Source: Caryophanales bacterium UBA7476 (GTDB taxonomy: Bacteria > Bacillota_I > Bacilli_A > RF39 > UBA660). Taken from it: DNA of 6,169 nucleotides. The position numbers and the translations under genes were made by a program. Below are positions 1-6,164 of this stretch, piece by piece. Under the pieces are notes generated by a model, which was given only the letters and a program-made list of their open reading frames with translations, searched no databases and was not told where the DNA came from. The stretch covers positions 1 to 6,169 of the forward strand of contig DLOU01000028.1 in NCBI GenBank assembly GCA_002477275.1, in the 5' to 3' direction. Positions within the stretch are counted from its first letter, which is position 1. Each line of letters opens with the position of its first letter.

Positions 1-54
1 TTCACGAACTATTAAAGCTATAAATAATTTTTTTCTAAAGTAGGAGGTGAAAAA

Positions 55-615
55 ATGACAAAAGAAAATAAGAAAGGAAAAAGTCTATTAGTAATTGCAG
101 CTTTATTACTTGTAGTATTTATAGGTATTGGTACTTATGCAATTTATAGATCAACAGCATCAGGAACTGCAACAGTTTCAACAGCTAACTGGTCTGTAAA
201 AATTAATAATGCAGATATGGAAACAAAAACATTTACATTTAATAATGCTGATATTAGTTGGACATCTAATCCAGGTAAAAATGGAAAAATTGCTCCAGGA
301 GCAAAAGGAACAATAACTCTAGAATTAGATGCTACTGGATCAGAAGTTGATGTTGCTTATACTGCAACTGTAAAATCAATTAAAATAGGTGGAACAGCAG
401 TTACTGGTGATGATTTCACAGTAAAAACAAAAGAAACAACAGATGCTGCAGGAACAATTACTTATAATGCTGATAGCATGAAAAAAACAATTACTTTAGA
501 AGTTACTTGGAACGGAGCAGATTCAGATACAACTACTAAAGATACTGCTGACAAAGCTATGGCTGGAAAAGACGTAGAAATAGAAGTAGAAGTAACAGCT
601 AAACAAAGTCTATAG
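55..615 (+). CDS. TasA/camelysin-like fibre subunit with SipW-type signal peptide
   Basis: A 186-residue exported protein, probably a structural subunit of a surface fibre. Residues 1-9 are basic, about 10-28 form a hydrophobic segment, and T27-Y28-A29-I30-Y31-R32 matches the site where SipW-type peptidases cut TasA-like proteins, so cleavage after A29 is likely. The mature part has W46-S47-V48, an IAPG turn at 79-82 and SEVDVAY at 96-102, which recur in the small protein at 1785-2231, so the two are paralogues. The rest is Thr/Ala/Asp-rich alternating beta-strand sequence with no cysteine and no LPXTG. The start is clear: AGGAGGTGA sits just upstream. It is separated from the next gene by two hairpins and is less A-rich in its codons than the two genes after it, as expected of an abundant subunit (inference). 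TasA subunits polymerise by N-terminal donor-strand exchange in Bacillus; that role here is inferred. Confidence 0.8.
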   Translation: MTKENKKGKSLLVIAALLLVVFIGIGTYAIYRSTASGTATVSTANWSVKINNADMETKTFTFNNADISWTSNPGKNGKIAPGAKGTITLELDATGSEVDVAYTATVKSIKIGGTAVTGDDFTVKTKETTDAAGTITYNADSMKKTITLEVTWNGADSDTTTKDTADKAMAGKDVEIEVEVTAKQSL

Positions 616-619
616 GATT

Positions 620-645
620 AAGAATAATATTAACTTATTATTCTT
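620..645 (+). terminator. AT-rich hairpin after the first subunit gene, possible weak terminator
   Basis: A perfect 10-bp inverted repeat (620-629 with 636-645, loop TTAACT) lies directly after the TAG stop and is followed by pyrimidine-rich CTTCTTTCC. The stem has only one G-C pair and the T tract is interrupted, so it would be a weak or partial terminator, or a 3'-end stabiliser of the subunit mRNA. Confidence 0.4.
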
Positions 646-649
646 CTTT

Positions 650-684
650 CCTTTAAAGTTTATTAAATTAATAAACTTTAAAGG
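650..684 (+). repeat. Perfect 15-16 bp inverted repeat between first and second genes
   Basis: Bases 650-665 pair with 669-684 without a mismatch, leaving a 3-nt loop. The right arm ends 7 bases before the Shine-Dalgarno AAGGAG (692-697) of the next gene. No T-run follows on the + strand (GGGGAG follows), so it is not a classic intrinsic terminator. It could be an mRNA processing or stability hairpin that lowers expression of the downstream genes relative to the first subunit, or a regulator binding site. Confidence 0.6.
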
Positions 685-703
685 GGAGTATAAGGAGTAA
701 AAC

Positions 704-1303
704 ATGAAAAATAACAAAAAAAATAAAAAAGACATAATAATAAAAATAATACTAATAATTATAATAATACTTCTATTAATACATAGTTGTTCATTAACAA
801 AAAAAATAAAAGATTATAATTCAAATACACCAACAGGTAATATTGATATATATGAAATAAACCCAGATGATTCAAAAAGAATAAAAATATCAGATAATGA
901 AATAGTATGGGGAATAGATAGTAATTTAAAAATATTTACAAATTTAGCATACGATAAAAAAGAAAAAATAGCACCAGAATCATCAAATACATATATATTT
1001 GCAGTAAAAAATAATACAAAAAACAAAATAACTTATAGTATTAATTTTAATGAAGAAAATAATTACAATATAAATATGAAATATAGACTAAAAAAAGGAA
1101 ATAAATATGTAGTAGGTAATGAAGATTCATGGGTTAGTTATAAAGAATTAAATCAAAATAATATAAATCTTAATAAGAAAAATAGTGATAAATACTATCT
1201 AGAATGGAAATGGATTTCTAGTAATAATGATACAGAAGTAGCAGGAATAGATGATGCTTATAAACTATCAATAAAAATAGAGGCAATAGGACAAAATGAA
1301 TAA
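704..1303 (+). CDS. Membrane-anchored TasA-like protein of the SipW cluster, function unknown
   Basis: A 199-residue protein with a lysine-rich start (1-10) and one very hydrophobic segment (about 11-27, nearly all Ile/Leu), followed by an extracytoplasmic domain. It lacks the TYAIYR-type cleavage signature of its neighbours, so it may stay anchored in the membrane. IHSC at 26-29 faintly resembles a lipobox, but His at -2 is unusual and I do not call a lipoprotein. The domain has IAPESSNTYIFAVKNN (89-104), which parallels the APG/AGSS-strand-NN pattern of the two fibre subunits, and a tryptophan-rich end (YLEWKW 165-170). I recall proteins of this type beside sipW in gut Bacillota, without an assigned role. 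A membrane base or assembly factor for the fibre is inference. The start follows AAGGAG at 692-697. The gene is extremely A-rich and overlaps the peptidase gene by 8 bases. Confidence 0.75.
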   Translation: MKNNKKNKKDIIIKIILIIIIILLLIHSCSLTKKIKDYNSNTPTGNIDIYEINPDDSKRIKISDNEIVWGIDSNLKIFTNLAYDKKEKIAPESSNTYIFAVKNNTKNKITYSINFNEENNYNINMKYRLKKGNKYVVGNEDSWVSYKELNQNNINLNKKNSDKYYLEWKWISSNNDTEVAGIDDAYKLSIKIEAIGQNE

Positions 1304-1766
1304 AATAATAAAGATAATATCAAATACATTATTATCAATAACAATAATAATCCTATTACTAATTTTAATATTAAAACTAACCAATGTAATTGGAATATAT
1401 AAAGTAATGACTGGATCAATGGAAACAGGAATACATCCTGGAGATAGTTTATTAGTAAAAAAACAAAAAGAATATAAAAATGGAGATATTGTTACATTTA
1501 AAATAGAAGATACATATGTAACACACAGAATAATAAAAATTGATAATGATAAAGTTATAACTAAAGGAGACGCTAATAACGTAGAAGATGAAGAAATAAA
1601 TAAAGATAGTATAGTAGGTAAAGTTATATATAAAGGAAAACTACTTAACTTTATTGTAGATTATAAAGTTATAATAGTTGGAGTAATAATACTACTTTAT
1701 TTAATAAGTAATATATTTAGTAAAGAAGAAAAAAATATAAAAAAAGAAGAAGTAGAAATATTGTAA
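1296..1766 (+). CDS. sipW: Signal peptidase I, SipW type
   Basis: A 156-residue membrane peptidase that removes signal peptides outside the membrane. It has one transmembrane helix at about 8-28, then the catalytic serine box T39-G40-S41-M42-E43 with HPGD at 47-50, a GDIVTF strand (63-68), T76-H77-R78-I79, and T89-K90-G91-D92-A93-N94-N95. A second transmembrane helix lies at about 121-140, followed by a charged cytosolic tail. Histidine in the place of the usual bacterial lysine general base is the mark of the ER/SipW type (Ser41-His77 dyad), as opposed to the housekeeping SipS/LepB type. Length and two-helix layout fit the family. It overlaps the preceding gene by 8 bases (ATGAATAA), so translation is probably coupled. 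Its likely substrates are encoded at 55-615, 1785-2231 and 2253-5297, each with a matching cut site. The symbol follows the Bacillus name. Confidence 0.92.
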   Translation: MNKIIKIISNTLLSITIIILLLILILKLTNVIGIYKVMTGSMETGIHPGDSLLVKKQKEYKNGDIVTFKIEDTYVTHRIIKIDNDKVITKGDANNVEDEEINKDSIVGKVIYKGKLLNFIVDYKVIIVGVIILLYLISNIFSKEEKNIKKEEVEIL

Positions 1767-1784
1767 AAGAGGAAGTGAAATGAT

Positions 1785-2231
1785 ATGAAAAAGAAAATAA
1801 TTTTAAGTATATTAATAATTGTTTTAGTCTTTTTTGTATCATATTCATATGCAAGATATAAAACAACTAGTAGTGGAGCATCAATAATAAGAGGAGCTAG
1901 TTGGAGTGTTAATACTAGTGGTAATGATAGTTTAAATTTAACTGCTGGAAGTTCTACTAATTATACATTAACAGTTACTAATAATTCAGAAGTAGATGTA
2001 GTTTATGATATAGAATTAAGTAATTTACCAAGTGGTATAAAAGTAAAACTTGATAGTGGTAGTTATGTTACTGAATCTAGTAATAAAATTACATTCAGTA
2101 ATGCAGGAACACTTTTATATGGAGCATCTCCTAAGAATCATACATTAACATTTACTACAGATATAGATAGTAGTGAGGTTACAGATAAGAGTGTAAAAAT
2201 AGATGTAAAATTTAAACAAAAATTAAATTAA
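1785..2231 (+). CDS. Second small TasA/camelysin-like subunit
   Basis: A 148-residue exported protein. Residues 2-4 are lysines, about 5-20 are hydrophobic, and S21-Y22-A23-R24-Y25-K26 is the SipW-type site with predicted cleavage after A23. The mature part shares W40-S41-V42 and the strand-turn-strand block TAGSSTNYTLTVTNN (53-67) and SEVDVVY (68-74) with the subunit at 55-615, so these are divergent paralogues. It ends in a basic strand (VKIDVKFKQKLN), much as the first subunit ends in VEIEVEVTAKQSL. There is no cysteine and no sortase motif. The start is set by GAGGAAG at 1769-1775; an ATG at 1780 hits a stop after two codons. It begins 18 bases after the peptidase stop and ends 21 bases before the adhesin, suggesting one transcript. 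An adaptor or minor subunit joining adhesin to fibre is speculation. Confidence 0.8.
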   Translation: MKKKIILSILIIVLVFFVSYSYARYKTTSSGASIIRGASWSVNTSGNDSLNLTAGSSTNYTLTVTNNSEVDVVYDIELSNLPSGIKVKLDSGSYVTESSNKITFSNAGTLLYGASPKNHTLTFTTDIDSSEVTDKSVKIDVKFKQKLN

Positions 2232-2243
2232 TAAAAATAATTA

Positions 2244-2264
2244 AGGAAGTAGGTGAAAAAAGTG
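2244..2264 (+). promoter_or_regulatory. Ribosome-binding region with two candidate GTG starts
   Basis: AGGAAG (2244-2249) and AGGTG (2251-2255) precede two in-frame GTG codons, at 2253 and 2262. The second gives a layout (AGGTGAAAAAAGTG) close to that of the first gene (AGGAGGTGAAAAAATG). GTG 2262 therefore has the better spacing and the true start may be three codons later than 2253. Confidence 0.5.
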
Positions 2265-5200
2265 AGAAATAATTTAAGAAAAAGAACACAGTCCAGTCTA
2301 ATTTTAATATTATGTCTTTTAGTTCTTTCATTCACAGCTACTTTCGCAATATATAGAGAAACAAAAAGTAAAAATATTAGTTTGAATATTTCAAAACCAA
2401 CATTTACAATAAGTTTTAATGCAAATGGAGGAACAGGTGGGCAAACAGAAAATGTAACAGCAACTTATGGTTCACCAATGCCAACAATTAATACAACTGC
2501 ACCCACAAAAACATCATATAATTTTTTAGGATGGTATACTGATACAACAAATGGAACAAAATATTATAATGCAGATGGTAGTAGTGCTAAAAACTGTGAT
2601 TTAAAAGAAAATACAACATTGTATGCACATTGGGAAGAAACTGAATACACAATAACATTTAATCCAAATGGAGGAACAGTTAGTCCAACATCAAAACCAG
2701 TTCCGTTTGGAGATCCAGTAGGAAATCTTCCTACACCTACAAATACAGGAAAAGAATTTTTAGGTTGGTTTACAGATCTCACAAGTGGAACTTTAGTTGA
2801 ACCATCAACAGTTCCGATAGCAAGTGTAACATATTTTGCAAGATGGGTTGATACAATTCTAAAAGGAGCAATATATAGTGCAAATGGAGGATCATTTAGT
2901 AAAGCAAAAGTAACAAATGTTGTAGAATATGATGAAACTTCTGAAGCAAAAATAGAAACTATTACTAAATATTCACATACATCTAATGTAGATGATACTG
3001 GAAAACAAAATAGTAACTATGGTAATAGTTGGACAAATGCAAATATTACAGGAACAGATAGAGGAGACACAACAAAAGCACATGTTGTAACTATTCCAGG
3101 AGCAAGTTCTATTACAGTAGATTTATACTATAATGGAGAAAGTGTATCATATGACTGGGTATCTGTATGGGCAGGAAATTATCCTAGTTATACTGCTGCT
3201 AGTAATGCAACTTCAACTGGTTATGTAACAACAGCAATGGGAGCTTCAAATAACAATAATAAATTTGGAGCAAGTCAAAGCGGAAGTTATACAGTTAATG
3301 GAAATAGCTTAACAAATATGGGATATACTAAATTAACTATTCCAGGAGATACAGTAACATTTGCTTTTAAATCAGATGGTAGTGGTTATGGGAAAGGTTA
3401 TGGATATTATGCAATTATAACAGGTGAAGCAGGAAGCAATATTGAAAATTATGAAGAACCAACAAGAGAAGGTTATACATTTAATAATTGGAATACAAAA
3501 GATGATGGAGCAGGAACAAGTTATACAAAGGAACAAGATATAATAGATTATGTAAATACTAATAATACAGTTTTAAGACTTTATGCAGATTGGATAGCTA
3601 AAACGTATACAATTACTTTAAATAAGAATGGAGCAACTAATTCTCCAACAACAAGTTTAACAGCAACATATGATTCAAATGTACTTACGCCAAGTAGTAT
3701 TACATTACCTCAAAAAGTATACACAACAACAATAAATACTACACTAAGTGAAGATAAAAATTCAGATGGAGCAACGATTTCAGGAGATACATCAGCAAAA
3801 TCAATAACATATACATTTGATGGATGGACAACTTCATCAAGTGGAGGAACAAAAGTTATTAATAATTCTAGCACACCAGCATTTATTTCAAGTGTATCTA
3901 ATTATACAGATTCAAATGGTAATTGGATAAAAGATGGAAATACAACACTTTATGCAAAGTGGATTGATCCAACATCAAATAAAGTTACACTTCCAACAAT
4001 TACGAAAACTAATTTTAAATGTGGATGGACTAATGTAAGCTCATCAGATGAGATTGCAACATTAAATGATACAAAGCTAGAAAGTGGTAAAACATTTACA
4101 TCAACTTCTAGTGTAACACTATATCCAGTATGTGAACTTGAAAATTATTTTGAACTAACTTATGATGCAAATGATGGATATTTTGGATATCCAGTTACAA
4201 CAAGTCCTACAACAACTAATAAAGTAACTTATACAAAAAACGGAAGTACAGTTACAGCATTTGCTGATGGAGTAAGATATAGAGAATACAAAAAACCTAT
4301 ACGTGATGGATATAGATTTGATGGATGGAGTACATCTAAATCTGCAACAACTGCAACATATACAGACGAAGAAGCAGCAAAAGCACTTGTTGAGACAACG
4401 GGAAGTGCAACACTATATGCAGTATGGACAAGAGTTTGGGCAAGTAATTTAAGTTATGATAACACAAATACTGGAGTAGATTGTAGTGATGCACAGTGTA
4501 TGCTTGATTATCTTGCAACAAAACTTACTAAAAAAGGAACAACAAAATTTAAAGTTGGAGATTTAGTACAAATGACACCAGCAACAACAAGTTACACAAC
4601 AAAAACAAAATATACAGGATATTGGGGTACCCAAACAATTACACCAATAGAGTTAAATTTATGGAGAATAATAAGAGTAAATAGTGATGGAACATATGAT
4701 GCAGTATCAGAATATGTTTCCAGTGTATCTCCATACTTCGGAGGTACAGCAGAATATCAAAATTTCGCAGGATACCTAAATAAACTTGCAAGTCAGTATG
4801 AAAATCCAAGATATACAGTAGGGTCAAGAATAATGGGATATAATGGACAAACAGAGTTTATAACAGATACATCATATTTTGATGGAACGAGTACAAAGGC
4901 AGGAGATGAGTGGAAAAGTTCAACAAGTGGAACACCAGCTGAAGAATACTTAGGACGAGGAGATGAGCTATATTTAACAGATTATAATATAGTAAAAGCA
5001 GCATATGGAGGAACGGCTAATAGTTATGCAAAAGCAAATAAAGTAGGAACAACAACCACAACTGCTTATTGGTTAGTCTCTCGTCATTATTACTGGAGCA
5101 GCTCGGCTTACTTCAACTTCAGCGGCAGGTATGTGCGCACAAGTGGCGACATCGACGGCAGCTACTTGCGTTACTATGACGACAGCGGTTGGTACGACAT

Positions 5201-5297
5201 CATCAACAGCGGGGCTCTTCGTCCGATTATCACTCTAAGGTCCGGACTCACAGCAACAGGTTCAGGGACAAGTGAAGATCCATATGTATTGAAGTAA
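2253..5297 (+). CDS. Giant exported adhesin-like protein; DGR target with C-terminal CLec domain
   Basis: A 1014-residue surface protein. N-terminus: basic residues, a hydrophobic stretch 15-29, then T30-F31-A32-I33-Y34-R35, a SipW-type cut site. InlB/Flg_new repeats follow (F/Y-x-x-N/A-N-G-G starts, F-x-G-W middles, LYAxW ends): about 51-127, 131-198, a third at 204-447 split by an insert, 451-570, a degenerate one 577-628, and 633-725. The insert (about 218-395) looks CUB-like. From about 730 a cysteine-containing CSDAQCMLDYL stretch (744-754) and LWRIIRVNSDGTYDAV (803-818) lead into a CLec/DUF6273-like domain with YWLVSR (939-944), ALRPIITL (988-995) and a closing DPYVLK. Residues about 940-990 are the hypervariable ligand-binding face encoded by the DGR variable repeat. 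There is no LPXTG or C-terminal anchor, so attachment must be through the N-terminal part or the fibre. Domain limits are by eye. GTG start; 2262 is an alternative. Confidence 0.9.
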   Translation: MKKVRNNLRKRTQSSLILILCLLVLSFTATFAIYRETKSKNISLNISKPTFTISFNANGGTGGQTENVTATYGSPMPTINTTAPTKTSYNFLGWYTDTTNGTKYYNADGSSAKNCDLKENTTLYAHWEETEYTITFNPNGGTVSPTSKPVPFGDPVGNLPTPTNTGKEFLGWFTDLTSGTLVEPSTVPIASVTYFARWVDTILKGAIYSANGGSFSKAKVTNVVEYDETSEAKIETITKYSHTSNVDDTGKQNSNYGNSWTNANITGTDRGDTTKAHVVTIPGASSITVDLYYNGESVSYDWVSVWAGNYPSYTAASNATSTGYVTTAMGASNNNNKFGASQSGSYTVNGNSLTNMGYTKLTIPGDTVTFAFKSDGSGYGKGYGYYAIITGEAGSNIENYEEPTREGYTFNNWNTKDDGAGTSYTKEQDIIDYVNTNNTVLRLYADWIAKTYTITLNKNGATNSPTTSLTATYDSNVLTPSSITLPQKVYTTTINTTLSEDKNSDGATISGDTSAKSITYTFDGWTTSSSGGTKVINNSSTPAFISSVSNYTDSNGNWIKDGNTTLYAKWIDPTSNKVTLPTITKTNFKCGWTNVSSSDEIATLNDTKLESGKTFTSTSSVTLYPVCELENYFELTYDANDGYFGYPVTTSPTTTNKVTYTKNGSTVTAFADGVRYREYKKPIRDGYRFDGWSTSKSATTATYTDEEAAKALVETTGSATLYAVWTRVWASNLSYDNTNTGVDCSDAQCMLDYLATKLTKKGTTKFKVGDLVQMTPATTSYTTKTKYTGYWGTQTITPIELNLWRIIRVNSDGTYDAVSEYVSSVSPYFGGTAEYQNFAGYLNKLASQYENPRYTVGSRIMGYNGQTEFITDTSYFDGTSTKAGDEWKSSTSGTPAEEYLGRGDELYLTDYNIVKAAYGGTANSYAKANKVGTTTTTAYWLVSRHYYWSSSAYFNFSGRYVRTSGDIDGSYLRYYDDSGWYDIINSGALRPIITLRSGLTATGSGTSEDPYVLK
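5070..5248 (+). repeat. DGR variable repeat (VR) at the 3' end of the adhesin gene
   Basis: GC content is 67/120 in 5101-5220 against 42/120 in the preceding 120 bases. Codons 945-986 contain 27 NNC codons of 42, dominated by TAC, AGC, GAC, GGC, ATC, TTC and AAC; the preceding 42 codons contain two. Arginine switches from AGA to CGT/CGC. DGRs copy a template rich in AAC codons and randomise the adenines, leaving a fixed third-position C, exactly this pattern. It sits where CLec-type DGR targets carry it, between YWLxSR and LRPIITL. Limits are estimated from the composition shift; the true ends need the template repeat, which is outside the window. Confidence 0.88.
5211..5248 (+). other. Candidate initiation-of-mutagenic-homing (IMH) end of the VR
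   Basis: The 3' end of the GC-rich block (GGGGCTCTTCGTCCG, then CTCTAAGGTCCGGACTC) encodes the conserved GALRPIITLRSGL strand and has few NNC codons. In characterised DGRs the VR ends in an invariant GC-rich IMH where cDNA priming starts. Placement here is by analogy. Confidence 0.4.
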
Positions 5298-5316
5298 TAA
5301 AGAATAATGTGAGAAA

Positions 5317-5350
5317 GTGCAGTCTTAGGCCTTAGGTCTAAAGGCTGCAC
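5317..5350 (+). repeat. Hairpin downstream of the VR and target-gene stop
   Basis: Bases 5317-5326 pair with 5341-5350 (10 bp including one G-T pair) around a 14-nt loop that contains CTTAGG twice (5324-5329, 5331-5336; the first overlaps the stem). It begins 19 bases after the TAA. No T-run follows on the + strand, so it is a poor intrinsic terminator. Several DGRs need a hairpin or cruciform just after the VR for target recognition, though usually closer than here. It could instead stabilise the adhesin mRNA end. Confidence 0.55.
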
Positions 5351-5395
5351 CGCATCATAATAAAAAAATCAAAATCATTTATTAAAGGAGTAATT

Positions 5396-5818
5396 ATGTC
5401 AATAGTAAATATGATTAAAAATATAAAAGAATTATTTCCAGAGTATATAGTATTTGTAAAAATAGGAAACTTCTACGTTGTATACTTTAATGATTCATAT
5501 ATAATTTCATATTTGTTTAATTATAAAATAAAAGGAAATAATATAAATGAGTCATCATGTGGATTTCCACTTAATTCAATTAATAAAATTAAATATATAT
5601 TAGAAAATAGAAATATTAATTATATAATAGTAGATAAAAAACATAATTATGAAGAATTAGAAAAAATGAATTATAAAAAGAAAAATAAATATAATGAACT
5701 ATTAGATGAAAGTATTAAATATATAGACAAACTAAATAGAATAAATAAAATTAAAGAATATTTAATAAAAGATTCAACTAAATTAGATAAAATAGAAAAA
5801 ATATTATATGAAAGATAA
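5396..5818 (+). CDS. Free-standing MutS domain I-like DGR accessory protein
   Basis: A 140-residue soluble protein whose first 80 residues resemble the mismatch-recognition domain I of MutS. PEYIVFVKIGNFYVVYFNDS (15-34) aligns with the MutS RxGDFYELFxxDA motif, and CGFPLNSINKIKYILENRNI (55-74) followed by NYIIVD matches CGVPxHxxxxYxxxLxxxGxxVAIxE. The stacking phenylalanine is kept (F26), but the glutamate two residues on that hydrogen-bonds the mismatch is V28, and the GD is GN. The rest (about 85-140) is a charged, lysine-rich helical tail. The MutS clamp, lever and ATPase domains are absent, so it cannot do canonical repair. Single-domain MutS-like proteins have been reported near some DGR reverse transcriptases. 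Its place, directly after the target gene and overlapping the Avd gene by 11 bases, supports a retrohoming role, perhaps binding mismatched TR/VR heteroduplex or cDNA (inference). The start follows AAAGGAG at 5384-5390. Confidence 0.8.
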   Translation: MSIVNMIKNIKELFPEYIVFVKIGNFYVVYFNDSYIISYLFNYKIKGNNINESSCGFPLNSINKIKYILENRNINYIIVDKKHNYEELEKMNYKKKNKYNELLDESIKYIDKLNRINKIKEYLIKDSTKLDKIEKILYER

Positions 5819-6164
5819 GTTTTATATAAATAATTTAATAAAAAAATTAATTAATGATTTTGATAAATATTTAACTAATTTTCCTAATAAAGAAATAGAG
5901 TTAAAAAGAGAAATAAAAAATACAAGTTTAGAAATGCTTAAAATCTCATATGAAGCAAACACAACATTTGATTTAAATAAAAGAATAGATATACAAGATA
6001 AAATAATTTCTTACATTAAATATTTAGATTATTTAGTTAATGATTGTTATGATAAAAAGATAATTAATAATAAAAAATATATCAAGTTTGGAGAAAATTT
6101 AGATTATTTATTAAGATATATAATAAAGTGGAGGAAAGTAACTATGGATAATGAAAAGACATAA
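5808..6164 (+). CDS. avd: Avd-like four-helix-bundle DGR accessory protein
   Basis: A 118-residue, almost wholly helical protein matching the accessory variability determinant family. FPNKEIELKREIKNTSLEML (25-44) resembles the family's conserved FP-K-E, then a long second helix; a third helix spans about 58-78; and a last helix ends LLRYIIKWRK (101-110), matching the family's leucine-rich, tryptophan-containing C-terminus. The charge is basic overall. In the Bordetella phage DGR, Avd (about 128 residues) forms a pentameric barrel that binds the reverse transcriptase and template RNA and is required for cDNA synthesis and mutagenesis. The same role is expected here. The start ATG overlaps the end of the MutS-like gene by 11 bases with no strong Shine-Dalgarno, suggesting translational coupling. 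The last 14 bases overlap the start of a further reading frame at 6151. The same fold occurs in rRNA intervening-sequence proteins, but the context favours Avd. Confidence 0.83.
   Translation: MKDKFYINNLIKKLINDFDKYLTNFPNKEIELKREIKNTSLEMLKISYEANTTFDLNKRIDIQDKIISYIKYLDYLVNDCYDKKIINNKKYIKFGENLDYLLRYIIKWRKVTMDNEKT
6130..6138 (+). promoter_or_regulatory. Shine-Dalgarno inside the end of the avd-like gene
   Basis: GGAGGAAAG, the strongest ribosome-binding sequence in the right part of the window, lies within the last codons of the Avd-like gene. It cannot serve that gene. ATG 6144 is in the Avd frame and ends after six codons, so it most likely serves ATG 6151 in the other frame. The 16-base gap from GGAGG to that ATG is long. 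Confidence 0.5.

Noticed and set aside
1..54. Promoter for the first gene (TATAAA at 19-24)
   Set aside because: A -10-like hexamer is expected by chance in such AT-rich DNA and any -35 box at proper spacing would fall off the left edge, so I cannot support it.
814..1026. Minus-strand open frames (also 2564-2782, 4336-4521, 4639-4827)
   Set aside because: Each lies wholly inside a well-supported + strand gene, has no convincing start signal and shows low-complexity or repeat-mirrored sequence; these are shadows.
2403..4430. Phage tail fibre or CRISPR-like repeat array
   Set aside because: The repetition is at the protein level (InlB/Flg_new repeats with FxGW and LYAxW motifs); there are no identical spaced DNA repeats and no phage structural neighbours.
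5317..5361. Rho-independent terminator after the adhesin gene
   Set aside because: The stem is adequate but is followed by CGCATCATAATAAAAAAATC with no T tract on the + strand, so I list it as a hairpin only.
55..6164. Use of genetic code 4 (TGA as tryptophan)
   Set aside because: No gene stops with TGA, but all tryptophans in the called genes are TGG and TAA/TAG preference is normal at this AT content; seven genes cannot decide it.
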